DNA from: Frankiales bacterium
GTDB lineage: Bacteria > Actinomycetota > Actinomycetes > Mycobacteriales > SCTD01
Length of the DNA: 14,189 nucleotides
Direction of reading: 5' to 3'
NCBI GenBank assembly: GCA_025966295.1
Contig: JAOPVD010000182.1
Coordinates: 1 to 14,189, forward strand
Each line of letters opens with the position of its first letter. Positions within the stretch are counted from its first letter, which is position 1. Under the pieces are notes generated by a model that saw only the letters and a program-made list of their open reading frames with translations, was not told where the DNA came from and searched no databases. Below are positions 6,811-13,693 of the stretch, piece after piece. The position numbers and the translations under genes are program-made.

Positions 6811-6816
6811 AGCCGC

Positions 6817-6822
6817 TAGCGT
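6817..6822 (+). promoter_or_regulatory. -10 element of a probable leaderless radA promoter
   Basis: TAGCGT (TANNNT) ends 7 nt before the A of the radA ATG. That is the spacing expected if transcription begins at the start codon, the common leaderless arrangement in actinobacteria. No Shine-Dalgarno sequence precedes radA, which agrees. A clear -35 is not visible. Confidence 0.55.
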
Positions 6823-6829
6823 CCCGCGC

Positions 6830-8227
6830 ATGGCCAAGCCCGCCGCGCGCGAGCGCCCTTCGCACCGCTGCTCCGAGTGCGGCACCACCGTCGGCAAGTG
6901 GCTCGGCCGGTGCCCGGAGTGCCAGGCCTGGGGCAGCATCAGCGAGGCCGGCGTCAGCCGGGTCCGGCTGGCCGCCGGTCCGGTCAGCACCCCGGCCCGG
7001 CCGATCTCGCAGATCGGCGCCGAGGAGGCCCGGTCGCGGCCGACCGGCGAGACCGAGCTGGACCGGGTGCTCGGCGGCGGGTTGGTGCCCGGCTCGGTGG
7101 TGCTGCTCGCCGGGGAGCCCGGTGCAGGCAAGTCCACCCTGAGCCTGTCCATCGCGGCGCGGACCGCCCGCGAGGGGGCCCCGACGCTCTACGTCACCGG
7201 CGAGGAGTCGGCCGCCCAGGTGCGGCTGCGGGCCGGCCGCACCGGCGCCCTCAACGAGCACCTGTGGGTCGCGGCCGAGACCGACCTGTCGGCGGTGCTG
7301 GCGCACATCGACACCGTCCAGCCGGCGCTGCTCATCGTCGACTCGGTGCAGACCATCGGCTCGGCCGAGGTCGACGGCAGCGCCGGCGGCGTCACCCAGA
7401 TCCGGGCCGTCACGGCGGCCCTCATCGCGGTCGCCAAGGAGCGCGGCATCGCCACCGTGCTGGTCGGCCACGTCACCAAGGACGGCAGCATCGCCGGGCC
7501 GCGGCTGCTCGAGCACCTCGTCGACGTGGTGCTGCACTTCGAGGGCGACCGGCACTCGACCCTGCGGATGGTCCGGGCCGTCAAGAACCGGTACGGCGCC
7601 GCGGAGGAGATCGGGTGCTTCCAGATGACCGACGCCGGCATCGAGGGGCTGACCGACCCGTCGGGGCTGTTCCTGAGCCGCGTCGAGAACCCGGTGCCCG
7701 GCACCTGCGTGACCGTCACCGTCGAGGGCCGGCGCCCGCTGCTCACCGAGGTGCAGGCGCTCGTCACCGCCGCGTCCCGGGAGGGCAGTCCGAAGCGGGC
7801 CGTCTCCGGCCTGGAGTCCGGCCGGGTCTCGATGGTGCTGGCGGTCGCCGAGAAGCGCGCCGGCGCGACCAAGCTGGCCAGTCACGACGTGCACACCGCC
7901 ACCGTCGGCGGGGTCCGGGTCACCGACCCCGGGGCCGACCTGGCGCTGCTGCTGGCGGTGCACAGCGCCGCCGACGAGTCGCCCGTCCCCGGCGGCCTGG
8001 TGGCCATCGGCGAGGTCGGGCTGTCCGGCGAGGTCCGCCCCGTGACCGGCGTCCAGCGCCGGCTGGCCGAGGCCGCCCGGCTGGGGTTCACCGCGGCGAT
8101 CGTGCCGGTCGGCAGCGGCCCGCCGCCGGAGGGCATGAAGGTCCTGGAGGTGCTCGACGTGGACACCGCGCTGCGTGCCGTCAAGGCCCTCGCCGGTCGG
8201 GCCCGGCGTACCGTGCCGCGACCGTGA
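6830..8227 (+). CDS. radA: DNA repair protein RadA (Sms), branch-migration ATPase
   Basis: RadA is a RecA-like, Lon-fold-fused ATPase that drives branch migration of recombination intermediates. In order, the 465 residues show a C4 zinc finger (Cys14, Cys17, Cys28, Cys31), a RecA-type ATPase with Walker A GEPGAGKS (95-102) and Walker B LLIVDS (Asp171), the RadA signature KNRYG (252-256), and a C-terminal Lon-protease-like domain (about 290-450) containing GGLVAIGEVGLSGEVRPV. All key parts are intact and the length is normal. The start is the ATG chosen by the zinc finger position and the -10 seven nt before it. It sits 91 nt upstream of disA. In M. smegmatis RadA interacts with DisA and lowers its c-di-AMP synthesis (established for that species; inferred here). 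Confidence 0.97.
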   Translation: MAKPAARERPSHRCSECGTTVGKWLGRCPECQAWGSISEAGVSRVRLAAGPVSTPARPISQIGAEEARSRPTGETELDRVLGGGLVPGSVVLLAGEPGAGKSTLSLSIAARTAREGAPTLYVTGEESAAQVRLRAGRTGALNEHLWVAAETDLSAVLAHIDTVQPALLIVDSVQTIGSAEVDGSAGGVTQIRAVTAALIAVAKERGIATVLVGHVTKDGSIAGPRLLEHLVDVVLHFEGDRHSTLRMVRAVKNRYGAAEEIGCFQMTDAGIEGLTDPSGLFLSRVENPVPGTCVTVTVEGRRPLLTEVQALVTAASREGSPKRAVSGLESGRVSMVLAVAEKRAGATKLASHDVHTATVGGVRVTDPGADLALLLAVHSAADESPVPGGLVAIGEVGLSGEVRPVTGVQRRLAEAARLGFTAAIVPVGSGPPPEGMKVLEVLDVDTALRAVKALAGRARRTVPRP

Positions 8228-8236
8228 GTAGCGGCC

Positions 8237-8254
8237 GTGACCGAGACGTGACCG
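8237..8254 (+). promoter_or_regulatory. 11-bp-phased direct repeat upstream of disA
   Basis: GTGACCG occurs at 8237-8243 and again at 8248-8254, separated by AGAC, giving an exact 11-bp period. A degenerate copy, CGCGACCGG (8269-8277), lies a further two periods downstream. Seven-base repeats spaced by 4 nt are the usual site layout of OmpR/PhoB-family response regulators. The repeats sit about 33-50 nt upstream of the candidate disA -10. The regulator is unknown. Confidence 0.35.
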
Positions 8255-8286
8255 ACCCGTCGTCCGCCCGCGACCGGTCCGCTCCC

Positions 8287-8292
8287 TAGACT
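8287..8292 (+). promoter_or_regulatory. Candidate -10 element for disA
   Basis: TAGACT (TANNNT) lies 26 nt before the disA GTG and would give a leader of roughly 20 nt that includes the strong GGGAGGAG ribosome-binding site at 8306-8313. There is no convincing -35, which would suit an activated promoter. Confidence 0.45.
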
Positions 8293-8318
8293 CGCGGCAA
8301 CACCTGGGAGGAGCACGC

Positions 8319-9398
8319 GTGGCAACCACGGACGACTTGCTGCGCAGCACGCTCGCCCAGGTCGCACCCGGCACCGCTCTGCGGGACGGCCTCGAGCGGA
8401 TCCTGCGGGGCAACACCGGCGCCCTGATCGTGCTCGGCAACGACAAGCTGGTCGACTCGATCTGCACCGGCGGCTTCGACCTCGACGTGGACTTCTCGGC
8501 CACCCGGCTGCGCGAGCTGTCGAAGATGGACGGCGCGGTCGTCATCACCGGCGATCTGTCGAAGATCATCAAGGCCAGCGTGCAGCTGGTGCCCGACCCC
8601 AGCATCGAGACGCAGGAGACCGGCACCCGGCACCGCACCGCTGAGCGGGTCGCGAAGCAGACCGGCAACCCGGTCATCAGCGTCAGCCAGTCCATGAAGA
8701 TCATCGCGCTGTACGTCGACGGCCGGCGCTACGTGCTCGACGACAGCGCCGCGATCCTGTCGCGGGCCAACCAGGCGCTCGCCACCCTCGAGCGCTACAA
8801 GATGCGCCTGGACGGGGTGGCCGGGACGCTGTCCGAGCTGCAGATCGAGGACCTGGTCACGGTCCGCGACGCGATGGCGGTCAGCCAGCGCCTGGAGATG
8901 GTGCGCCGCATCGCCGCCGAGATCGAGGGCTACGTCGTCGAGCTGGGCACCGACGGCCGGCTGCTCATCCTTCAGCTCGACGAGCTGATGGCCGGGGTCG
9001 AGGGCGAGCGCGAGCTGGTGGTCCGGGACTACCTCGTGGCGGGCGGCGGCCGCAAGGCCCGCAAGGTCGCCGACGCGCTGGGCGACCTCGACGCGCTGTC
9101 CGGCACCGACCTGCTCGACCTGTCGGTCATCGCGCGGGCGGTCGGCTACAGCGGCGGCGTCGACCAGCTCGAGGTGGCGGTGAGCCCGCGCGGCTACCGC
9201 CTGCTGGCGAAGGTCCCGCGCCTGCCCAACCCGATCGTCGACCGCCTCATCGAGCACTTCGGCGGTCTGCAGAAGCTGCTGGCGGCGAGCATCGACGAGC
9301 TGCAGGCCGTCGAGGGCGTCGGCGAGACCCGCGCCCGCTCGGTGCGCGAGGGGCTCTCTCGGCTGGCCGAGTCGAGCATCCTCGAGCGGTACGTGTAG
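8319..9398 (+). CDS. disA: DNA integrity scanning protein DisA, diadenylate cyclase
   Basis: DisA makes the second messenger c-di-AMP from two ATP and scans DNA for branched structures, which inhibit the cyclase. The 359 residues contain the N-terminal DAC domain with the catalytic DGA (71-73) and GTRHRTAER with RHR at 104-106. A helical linker follows (about 150-300), and a C-terminal helix-hairpin-helix DNA-binding domain ends in LQAVEGVGETRARSVREGL. The length matches the family (about 355-360) and no key residue is missing. The GTG start is supported by GGGAGGAG five nt upstream. It follows radA by 91 nt with its own candidate promoter and a phased repeat. The radA-disA pairing is widely conserved, and mycobacterial work shows RadA modulating DisA. 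Confidence 0.98.
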   Translation: MATTDDLLRSTLAQVAPGTALRDGLERILRGNTGALIVLGNDKLVDSICTGGFDLDVDFSATRLRELSKMDGAVVITGDLSKIIKASVQLVPDPSIETQETGTRHRTAERVAKQTGNPVISVSQSMKIIALYVDGRRYVLDDSAAILSRANQALATLERYKMRLDGVAGTLSELQIEDLVTVRDAMAVSQRLEMVRRIAAEIEGYVVELGTDGRLLILQLDELMAGVEGERELVVRDYLVAGGGRKARKVADALGDLDALSGTDLLDLSVIARAVGYSGGVDQLEVAVSPRGYRLLAKVPRLPNPIVDRLIEHFGGLQKLLAASIDELQAVEGVGETRARSVREGLSRLAESSILERYV

Positions 9399-9439
9399 CC
9401 CGGCGGCAGATCGGGCCAAAAGCGCTCCGAGCGGCGTCC

Positions 9440-9462
9440 GGCCGGGCTAGCCTTCCCCGGCC
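9440..9462. terminator. Perfect 7-bp inverted repeat between disA and the SGNH gene
   Basis: GGCCGGG (9440-9446) pairs with CCCGGCC (9456-9462) around a 9-nt loop, 41 nt after the disA stop. It may terminate disA. The loop also contains TAGCCT (9448-9453), a TANNNT -10-like hexamer, so the palindrome may instead be a regulatory site over the promoter of the next gene. No T-tract follows. Confidence 0.4.
9448..9453 (+). promoter_or_regulatory. Candidate -10 element for the SGNH-hydrolase-like gene
   Basis: TAGCCT lies 45 nt upstream of the ATG at 9499. It is inside the loop of an inverted repeat, and a short palindrome, CGCTC-C-GAGCG (9423-9433), lies at about the -35 distance. No -35 consensus is visible. 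Confidence 0.3.
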
Positions 9463-9498
9463 CGCCGCGGTCTGCGCGGTCCGCCCCGTGGAGCCGTC

Positions 9499-10278
9499 AT
9501 GACCCGAACCGCGTTCGTCCGCCGCCGCACGCCTGTCGTGCTGGCCGCCCTCGCCGCCGTGGTCGCGCTCACCGGCACCGGCGCGGTGGTGGCGCACGCC
9601 GGCCAGGGTCGCTACCGCTACGACGGCCACCCCACCGACGAGACGGTGGCGACCCGGACCGTGCTGTTCGTCGGCGACTCGGTGCTCGACCAGGCGAGCG
9701 GACCCCTGAAGGCCCTCGGCACCCAGCGCGGCAACACCCTCGACATCTGGGCCGTGCCGGGGGCCGCCGCCTGCGACTTCCTGGGCGGCTACAAGCAGCG
9801 CCTCACCACGACCAAGCCCGACGAGGTCAGCTTCAGCTTCGCCGGCAACGCCACCTCCGCCTGCATGCAGAAGTACCTGGGCGGCCGGCCGCCGGGCACC
9901 CTGTCGCAGGCCCAGCAGGACGCCATCGCCCGCAAGTACTACCTGGACCTGCGGTCACTGGTGCGGACCGGCACGGCGCAAGGCGTCCGGACCTGGCTGG
10001 TGCTCCCGATGCAGAACCGGGCCGGCACCTGGCACGGCCAGGTCACCGACGAGCTCATCGTCCGCATGCAGCAGCTCGACCGCGACTACCCGAGCGCCCG
10101 GATCGACTCCGGCCCGCGCGACCTGCTCACCCCTGGCGGCACCTTCCGGGCCACGCTGCGCTTCGGCGGCGTGGACCACCCGCTGCGGTACAAGGACGGC
10201 ACCCACCTGCGGCTGCCGTACGGCTCCACGCTGTGGGCCGAGGCGGCGCTGGCCAGCACCGCGCAGGCACCCCGCTAG
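9499..10278 (+). CDS. Secreted or membrane-anchored SGNH-hydrolase-like protein
   Basis: A 259-residue protein with a basic N-terminus and one hydrophobic segment (about 12-34) that is a signal peptide or anchor, so the rest is outside the membrane. SGNH-family blocks are visible: FVGDSVLD (block I, nucleophile Ser61), FAGN (Asn117, block III) and DGTHL (Asp233 and His236, block V); Gly88 in PGAA may be block II. This predicts an esterase, acyl-transfer or deacylase activity on a surface sugar or lipid, of the type often found at the end of acyltransferase-3 proteins. The substrate cannot be read. The start has GGAG 5 nt upstream. Its stop codon is shared, in palindrome CTAG, with the convergent small membrane protein. 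Confidence 0.75.
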   Translation: MTRTAFVRRRTPVVLAALAAVVALTGTGAVVAHAGQGRYRYDGHPTDETVATRTVLFVGDSVLDQASGPLKALGTQRGNTLDIWAVPGAAACDFLGGYKQRLTTTKPDEVSFSFAGNATSACMQKYLGGRPPGTLSQAQQDAIARKYYLDLRSLVRTGTAQGVRTWLVLPMQNRAGTWHGQVTDELIVRMQQLDRDYPSARIDSGPRDLLTPGGTFRATLRFGGVDHPLRYKDGTHLRLPYGSTLWAEAALASTAQAPR

Positions 10279-10460
10279 GGCCGGCGGGCGGCCTTCTCGG
10301 CCCGCCGCTTGGCGACCGTGAACACGATGCCCAGCATCAGCGCGGCCGCGGCCACGAACAGCAGCGCCTGCACGGCCTTGACCAGCGCCACGACGAGCAG
10401 CACCACGGCGAGCAGCACAAGCAGGTCGGACAGCAGCTTCCAGCGCATCGGAAGGTTCAC
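10275..10460 (-). CDS. Small two-helix membrane protein at the end of the chemotaxis operon
   Basis: This 61-residue hypothetical protein is mostly hydrophobic. Residues about 10-28 and 30-49 make one or two membrane helices, followed by a basic cytoplasmic-type tail KRRAEKAARR. Its GTG start overlaps the cheW stop in GTGA, so it is translated by coupling with cheW. I do not recognise a family. Tight coupling argues for a role with the chemotaxis-type proteins, for example as a membrane partner, but this is inference. Met5 is an alternative start. The stop lies within the CTAG shared with the convergent SGNH gene. High codon-position GC and operon overlap make a real gene likely despite the small size. 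Confidence 0.7.
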   Translation of the reverse strand: MNLPMRWKLLSDLLVLLAVVLLVVALVKAVQALLFVAAAALMLGIVFTVAKRRAEKAARRP

Positions 10461-10876
10461 AGCAGCAGGGCCTTTCGGGTGCTGTCGACCATCTGCGCGA
10501 GGTCGACGAGGAAGACGGGACCGGACGCGCCCCGCAGGACCGCCGCGACGTAGGAGGGCAGCTCCTCCCCGGTCGGGCCGCCGGCGCTGAGCTCCGCGGC
10601 GTCGACGACGGCGATGACCCGGTCGACCGCGACGCCGACCAGGTGGTCCGGCGTGCTCTCCAGCACCAGCACGTCGCCGCGGCGCTCGGCGGTGGCGCCG
10701 GTCCGCAGGTCAAGCACCGGCAGCGCCGTGCCCCGCAGGTCCAGCACGCCCGCCAGCGGCGGCGTCATGCCCGGCAGGTCGGCGAGGCCCTCGAGGCGGA
10801 CCACTTCGCGGATCGACAACAGCGGGGCGGCGTACTCGCGGTCGCCGAGCACGAAGGTCACGAGCCCGTTGCTCAT
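10457..10876 (-). CDS. cheW: CheW-like coupling protein
   Basis: A 139-residue single CheW domain, the small SH3-like adaptor that links chemoreceptors to the kinase CheA. Typical features are LVTFVLGDREYAAPLLSIREVVR at the N-terminus (read as a CheW beta-strand pair), DLPGMTPPLAGVLDLRGTALPVLDLR, the segment equivalent to the NxRG region, and DHLVGVAVDRVIAVVDA. The ATG start at 10876-10874 lies in an ATGA overlap with the cheR stop; an in-frame start 45 nt upstream is rejected because it would lie inside cheR and add non-CheW sequence. It is the fourth gene of a coupled Hpt-cheB-cheR-cheW run. A CheW-like protein could also serve a chemosensory pathway that controls something other than motility. 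Confidence 0.9.
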   Translation of the reverse strand: MSNGLVTFVLGDREYAAPLLSIREVVRLEGLADLPGMTPPLAGVLDLRGTALPVLDLRTGATAERRGDVLVLESTPDHLVGVAVDRVIAVVDAAELSAGGPTGEELPSYVAAVLRGASGPVFLVDLAQMVDSTRKALLL

Positions 10877-12255
10877 CCGACCCCCACATCCCCGACGAGC
10901 CGGCGCTCCAGCTGCCGGCACAGCTGGGCCAGCTCGCTCACGCTACGCCCGCCGAGCTCCTCGGCGGTGGCATCACCGGGCTGCAGGCCGAGGGTGTCGG
11001 CGGCGGCCGCGTACTCCCGGGCGGCGGCCGACGGGTGGCCGAGCCGCCCGAGCACGCCGGCGAGCAAGAAGTGCGCGAAGCCCATCTCGGGCAACAGGTA
11101 GACGGCCTTGCGGAGGTCGACGAGGGCGTCCGCGTCGCGCCCGGCGTCGACCAGCGCCAGGCCCCGCAGGTAGAACGCCTCGGCCCGCAGCGGCGCCGCG
11201 GCACTGGCCTGCGCGGCCAGCTCGGCGGCCGCGGCGTACCGACCGGCCCCGAGCGCGGCCCGGGCCTGCGCGAGCACGTCCTCGATGCCGACCGGCGCGG
11301 CCGGCTCGACAGCCCGCCGGGCCTTGACCCGCTGCTCCGGGGCGGGCCGCGGCGGGCCCTCGTCCTCGGTGCGCCGGTCGGGCAGCACCGCGCGCCGCTC
11401 GGCGGCCGGCTCGTCGAGCCGCCGGTAGACGAACGCCGCCGTCTCGCCGGTGCCGAGCGCGACCAGGCGGAAGTCCTCGCTCACCTGCCAGAGCGTCTCG
11501 GAGTGGCCCAGGAACAGGTAGCCCCCGTCGCGCAGGCACTCGTGCAGCCGGGTCATGAGGGCCCGGGTGGTGTCGCGCCCGAAGTAGATCGTGACGTTGC
11601 GGCACAGCACCAGGTCGATGCGCTCGCTCGGCGCGAACGGCACGGGCGCGGTGACCAGGTTGTGGTGCCGGAACTCCACGAGCTGACGGACCTCGGGCCG
11701 GACCTCGTGGCCGCCGTCCGGCGCCGGCTGGAAGTGCCGGGCCAGGTCGTCGGCGGACGCCAGCTGCACCGCCCGGGCGCCGTACCGGCCGGCCCGGGCG
11801 GCCTCCAGGGCGCGGCTGGAGATGTCGGTGGCGATCACCTTCACGTCCCAGCCGCCGGTCGACGGCAGCAGCTCCCGCAGCAGCATCGCGATGCTGTACG
11901 GCTCCTCGCCGGTGGAGCAGCCCGCGCTCCAGATCCGCAGCCGCCGACCGTGCTGCTCGGCGTGCCGCAGCAGCTCGGGCAGGACATGGGTGCGCAGCGC
12001 CCGCACCTGCGGCGGGTTCCGGAAGAAGTGCGTCTCCTGGATCGTGACCTCGTCCAGCAGCCGCTGCCGCTCCGCGGCGTCGTCGTCGAGCAGCACCAGG
12101 TACGACGCCACGTCACGCAGGCCGGTCGCCCGCATCCGCTCGCCGACCGAGTAGGCCATCGACTCCTTGCGGCTCGGGTCGAAGACCAGGCCCGCCGCCC
12201 GCGCCAGGCGCACCCGCAGCACCTCGAAGTGCTCGGCGGACAGTGCGATCCTCAT
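10873..12255 (-). CDS. cheR: CheR-type chemoreceptor methyltransferase with C-terminal TPR extension
   Basis: CheR methylates glutamates of chemoreceptors using SAM. The 460 residues start with the CheR N-terminal helical domain (about 5-60) and TIQETHFFRNP (71-81), the family's TxxxxFFR segment. The SAM-binding domain follows with IWSAGCSTGEEPYSIA (108-123), VIATDIS and DLVLCRNVTIYF (214-225). After a charged linker (about 280-325) come roughly three TPR-like helical pairs (326-425) including YLRGLALVDAGRDADALVDLRKA. Ordinary CheR is about 280 residues, so the TPR tail is an extension, as in WspC or FrzF-like alternative chemosensory systems. The ATG start lies in an ATGA overlap with cheB; a longer in-frame opening to 12501 is rejected because the domain begins at MRIALSAEHF. 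TPRs probably bind partner proteins. Confidence 0.92.
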   Translation of the reverse strand: MRIALSAEHFEVLRVRLARAAGLVFDPSRKESMAYSVGERMRATGLRDVASYLVLLDDDAAERQRLLDEVTIQETHFFRNPPQVRALRTHVLPELLRHAEQHGRRLRIWSAGCSTGEEPYSIAMLLRELLPSTGGWDVKVIATDISSRALEAARAGRYGARAVQLASADDLARHFQPAPDGGHEVRPEVRQLVEFRHHNLVTAPVPFAPSERIDLVLCRNVTIYFGRDTTRALMTRLHECLRDGGYLFLGHSETLWQVSEDFRLVALGTGETAAFVYRRLDEPAAERRAVLPDRRTEDEGPPRPAPEQRVKARRAVEPAAPVGIEDVLAQARAALGAGRYAAAAELAAQASAAAPLRAEAFYLRGLALVDAGRDADALVDLRKAVYLLPEMGFAHFLLAGVLGRLGHPSAAAREYAAAADTLGLQPGDATAEELGGRSVSELAQLCRQLERRLVGDVGVG

Positions 12256-13349
12256 GCCCGCCCGACCAGCTCGAGCACCGCCGGGGCGATCTCGCGGACC
12301 GGCAGCTGCCGTTCCACGGCGCCGAGCGCGAACGCCGCCTGCGGCATTCCGTAGACGGTGCTGGTGGCCTCGTCCTGGCCGAGGGTCGCGGCACCCCGCG
12401 ACCGCATCGCCTTCAGACCGGCCGCGCCGTCCCGGCCCATGCCGGTGAGCAGCACACCGACCGCGTCCGGGCCGAGCGCCTCGGCGATGCTGGTGAAGCA
12501 CTGGTCAATGCCGGGCACGTGGAACTGGCCGGCCTCGGGGGCCGTGCACAGCACCCGCAGCCGGTCGTCCTGGACGAGCAGGTTGCCGCCGCTCGGCGCG
12601 ATCGTGACGGTCCCGGGCAGCAGCCGCTTGCCGCTGCCTCCGACCACGACCGGGAGCGGCACGAGCTGGTCCAGCCAGGCGGCGAGGCCGGGGATGAACC
12701 CCTCGGCCATGTGCTGCACCACCAGGACCGCCTGCTCGAGGTCGACGGGCAGCTCCTTGAGGACGGCGAGCAGCGCCTGCGGCCCACCGGTGGAGGCGCC
12801 GAGGGCGATCAGCTTCACCCCCGGCCGCAGCTCCGCGTCGGCGCGCGGGGCCGGGACGGTCAGGCTCAGCCGGCTGCCCGGCGGTGGACTGCTCGCCCGC
12901 AGCCGACCGCGGGGGTGGGTGATGACCCGGATCCGGGCGGCGACCCGGAGCCGCCGGCGGATCTGGTCGGCGTACTCCTCGAGGGTGCCCGGGTCGTCGG
13001 GCGAGGGCTTGGCGAGCACGTCGACGGCACCGGCGGCGAGCGCCTCCAGCGCGTTGGCGCTCTGCTCGCCGTCGACGTGGGCGCTGTAGACGAGGATCGG
13101 CGTCGGGCTGGCGGCCATGATCCGCTCGATCGCCTCGATGCCGCTCATCACCGGCAGGTCGAGGTCCATGAGTACCGCGGCCGGACGCAGCCGGGCGACG
13201 AGGGCCACCGCCTCCTTGCCGTTGCGGGCCTCGCCGACCACGGTGAAGCTGGGGTCGGCCTCGACCGCGGTGCGCACGAACCGGCGCTGCACGGCCGAGT
13301 CGTCGACGACCACCACCGCGGTCTTCGGCGGCGTCAGGGGCGCGGTCAC
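12252..13349 (-). CDS. cheB: CheB-type chemoreceptor methylesterase/glutamine deamidase
   Basis: CheB removes methyl groups from chemoreceptors when phosphorylated. The 365 residues show an N-terminal receiver domain (about 10-125) with the acidic pair Asp16-Asp17, phospho-acceptor Asp62 in LMDLDLPVMSG and Lys114 in LAKPS. A linker (about 126-177) is followed by the methylesterase domain with catalytic Ser186 in GASTGG, His213 in VVQHM and Asp307 in TGMGRDG. All catalytic and phosphorylation residues are present, so the enzyme looks functional and response-regulated. The GTG start overlaps the Hpt stop in GTGA and its stop overlaps cheR in ATGA. Within this window the only phosphodonor candidate is the preceding Hpt protein; no CheA is seen. 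Confidence 0.95.
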   Translation of the reverse strand: MTAPLTPPKTAVVVVDDSAVQRRFVRTAVEADPSFTVVGEARNGKEAVALVARLRPAAVLMDLDLPVMSGIEAIERIMAASPTPILVYSAHVDGEQSANALEALAAGAVDVLAKPSPDDPGTLEEYADQIRRRLRVAARIRVITHPRGRLRASSPPPGSRLSLTVPAPRADAELRPGVKLIALGASTGGPQALLAVLKELPVDLEQAVLVVQHMAEGFIPGLAAWLDQLVPLPVVVGGSGKRLLPGTVTIAPSGGNLLVQDDRLRVLCTAPEAGQFHVPGIDQCFTSIAEALGPDAVGVLLTGMGRDGAAGLKAMRSRGAATLGQDEATSTVYGMPQAAFALGAVERQLPVREIAPAVLELVGRA

Positions 13350-13615
13350 GGCGTCCAGACCCGCAGCAGCGCCAGCAGCTGCTCGACGGGGCCGTCCGGC
13401 AGCTGCGACTCGACGGCGCGGGCCAGCCGGGCGATCTCGGGCTCCCCGACGATCCAGGCGCCGCTGGCCAGGGTGTGGGCGTCCCGGCGGGCCTCCTCCA
13501 GGTCGGCGCGGGCCGCCAGCCGGGGCAGCCGCTCGGCGACCTCCTCGGCGAAGGCCAGCCGTAGGTCGGCCAGGGCGTCCGGCGGGACGAGGGCACGCCC
13601 GGTCTGCTCAGCCAC
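13346..13615 (-). CDS. Small histidine-phosphotransfer (Hpt) domain protein
   Basis: An 89-residue, almost wholly helical protein. DAHTLASGAWIVG (45-57) with His47 resembles the Hpt signature HxLKGxAxxxG, but the usual Lys two residues after the His-x-Leu is Ala/Ser here. Hpt proteins carry phosphate between a histidine kinase and a receiver. It starts the coupled cheB-cheR-cheW operon and overlaps cheB in GTGA, so relaying phosphate to the CheB receiver is the natural guess. The N-terminus of CheA also has such a domain, so this may be a stand-alone or remnant CheA P1. The GTG start has a GGGAG about 13 nt upstream and a GGGA touching it, so the ribosome-binding site is unclear. I rate the Hpt call moderate since it rests on one motif. 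Confidence 0.68.
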   Translation of the reverse strand: MAEQTGRALVPPDALADLRLAFAEEVAERLPRLAARADLEEARRDAHTLASGAWIVGEPEIARLARAVESQLPDGPVEQLLALLRVWTP

Positions 13616-13647
13616 TCCCGCAACCCACTCCCGTAGCCCTGATGCTG

Positions 13648-13675
13648 GACGTCTCGGGTGTTGTCGTCCCGTTCC
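13648..13675 (-). promoter_or_regulatory. Possible ECF-sigma-type promoter for the chemotaxis operon
   Basis: On the minus strand GGAAC (13675-13671) and CGTC (13651-13648) are separated by 19 nt, resembling the -35 and -10 of an extracytoplasmic-function sigma promoter, though the spacing is 1-2 nt longer than usual. The predicted transcript would begin about 25 nt before the Hpt start. Only the two short boxes support it. Confidence 0.2.
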
Positions 13676-13693
13676 GGGGGGTGCTTGAGCCGG

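Noticed and set aside
6149..8704. 851-codon open frame on the minus strand across lpqE, radA and disA
   Set aside because: It is antisense to three well-recognised genes and has low-complexity composition; no motif was seen in it.
11035..12354. Plus-strand open frame opposite cheR (and 12243-13688 opposite cheB)
   Set aside because: Antisense shadows of CheR and CheB; no recognisable protein features.
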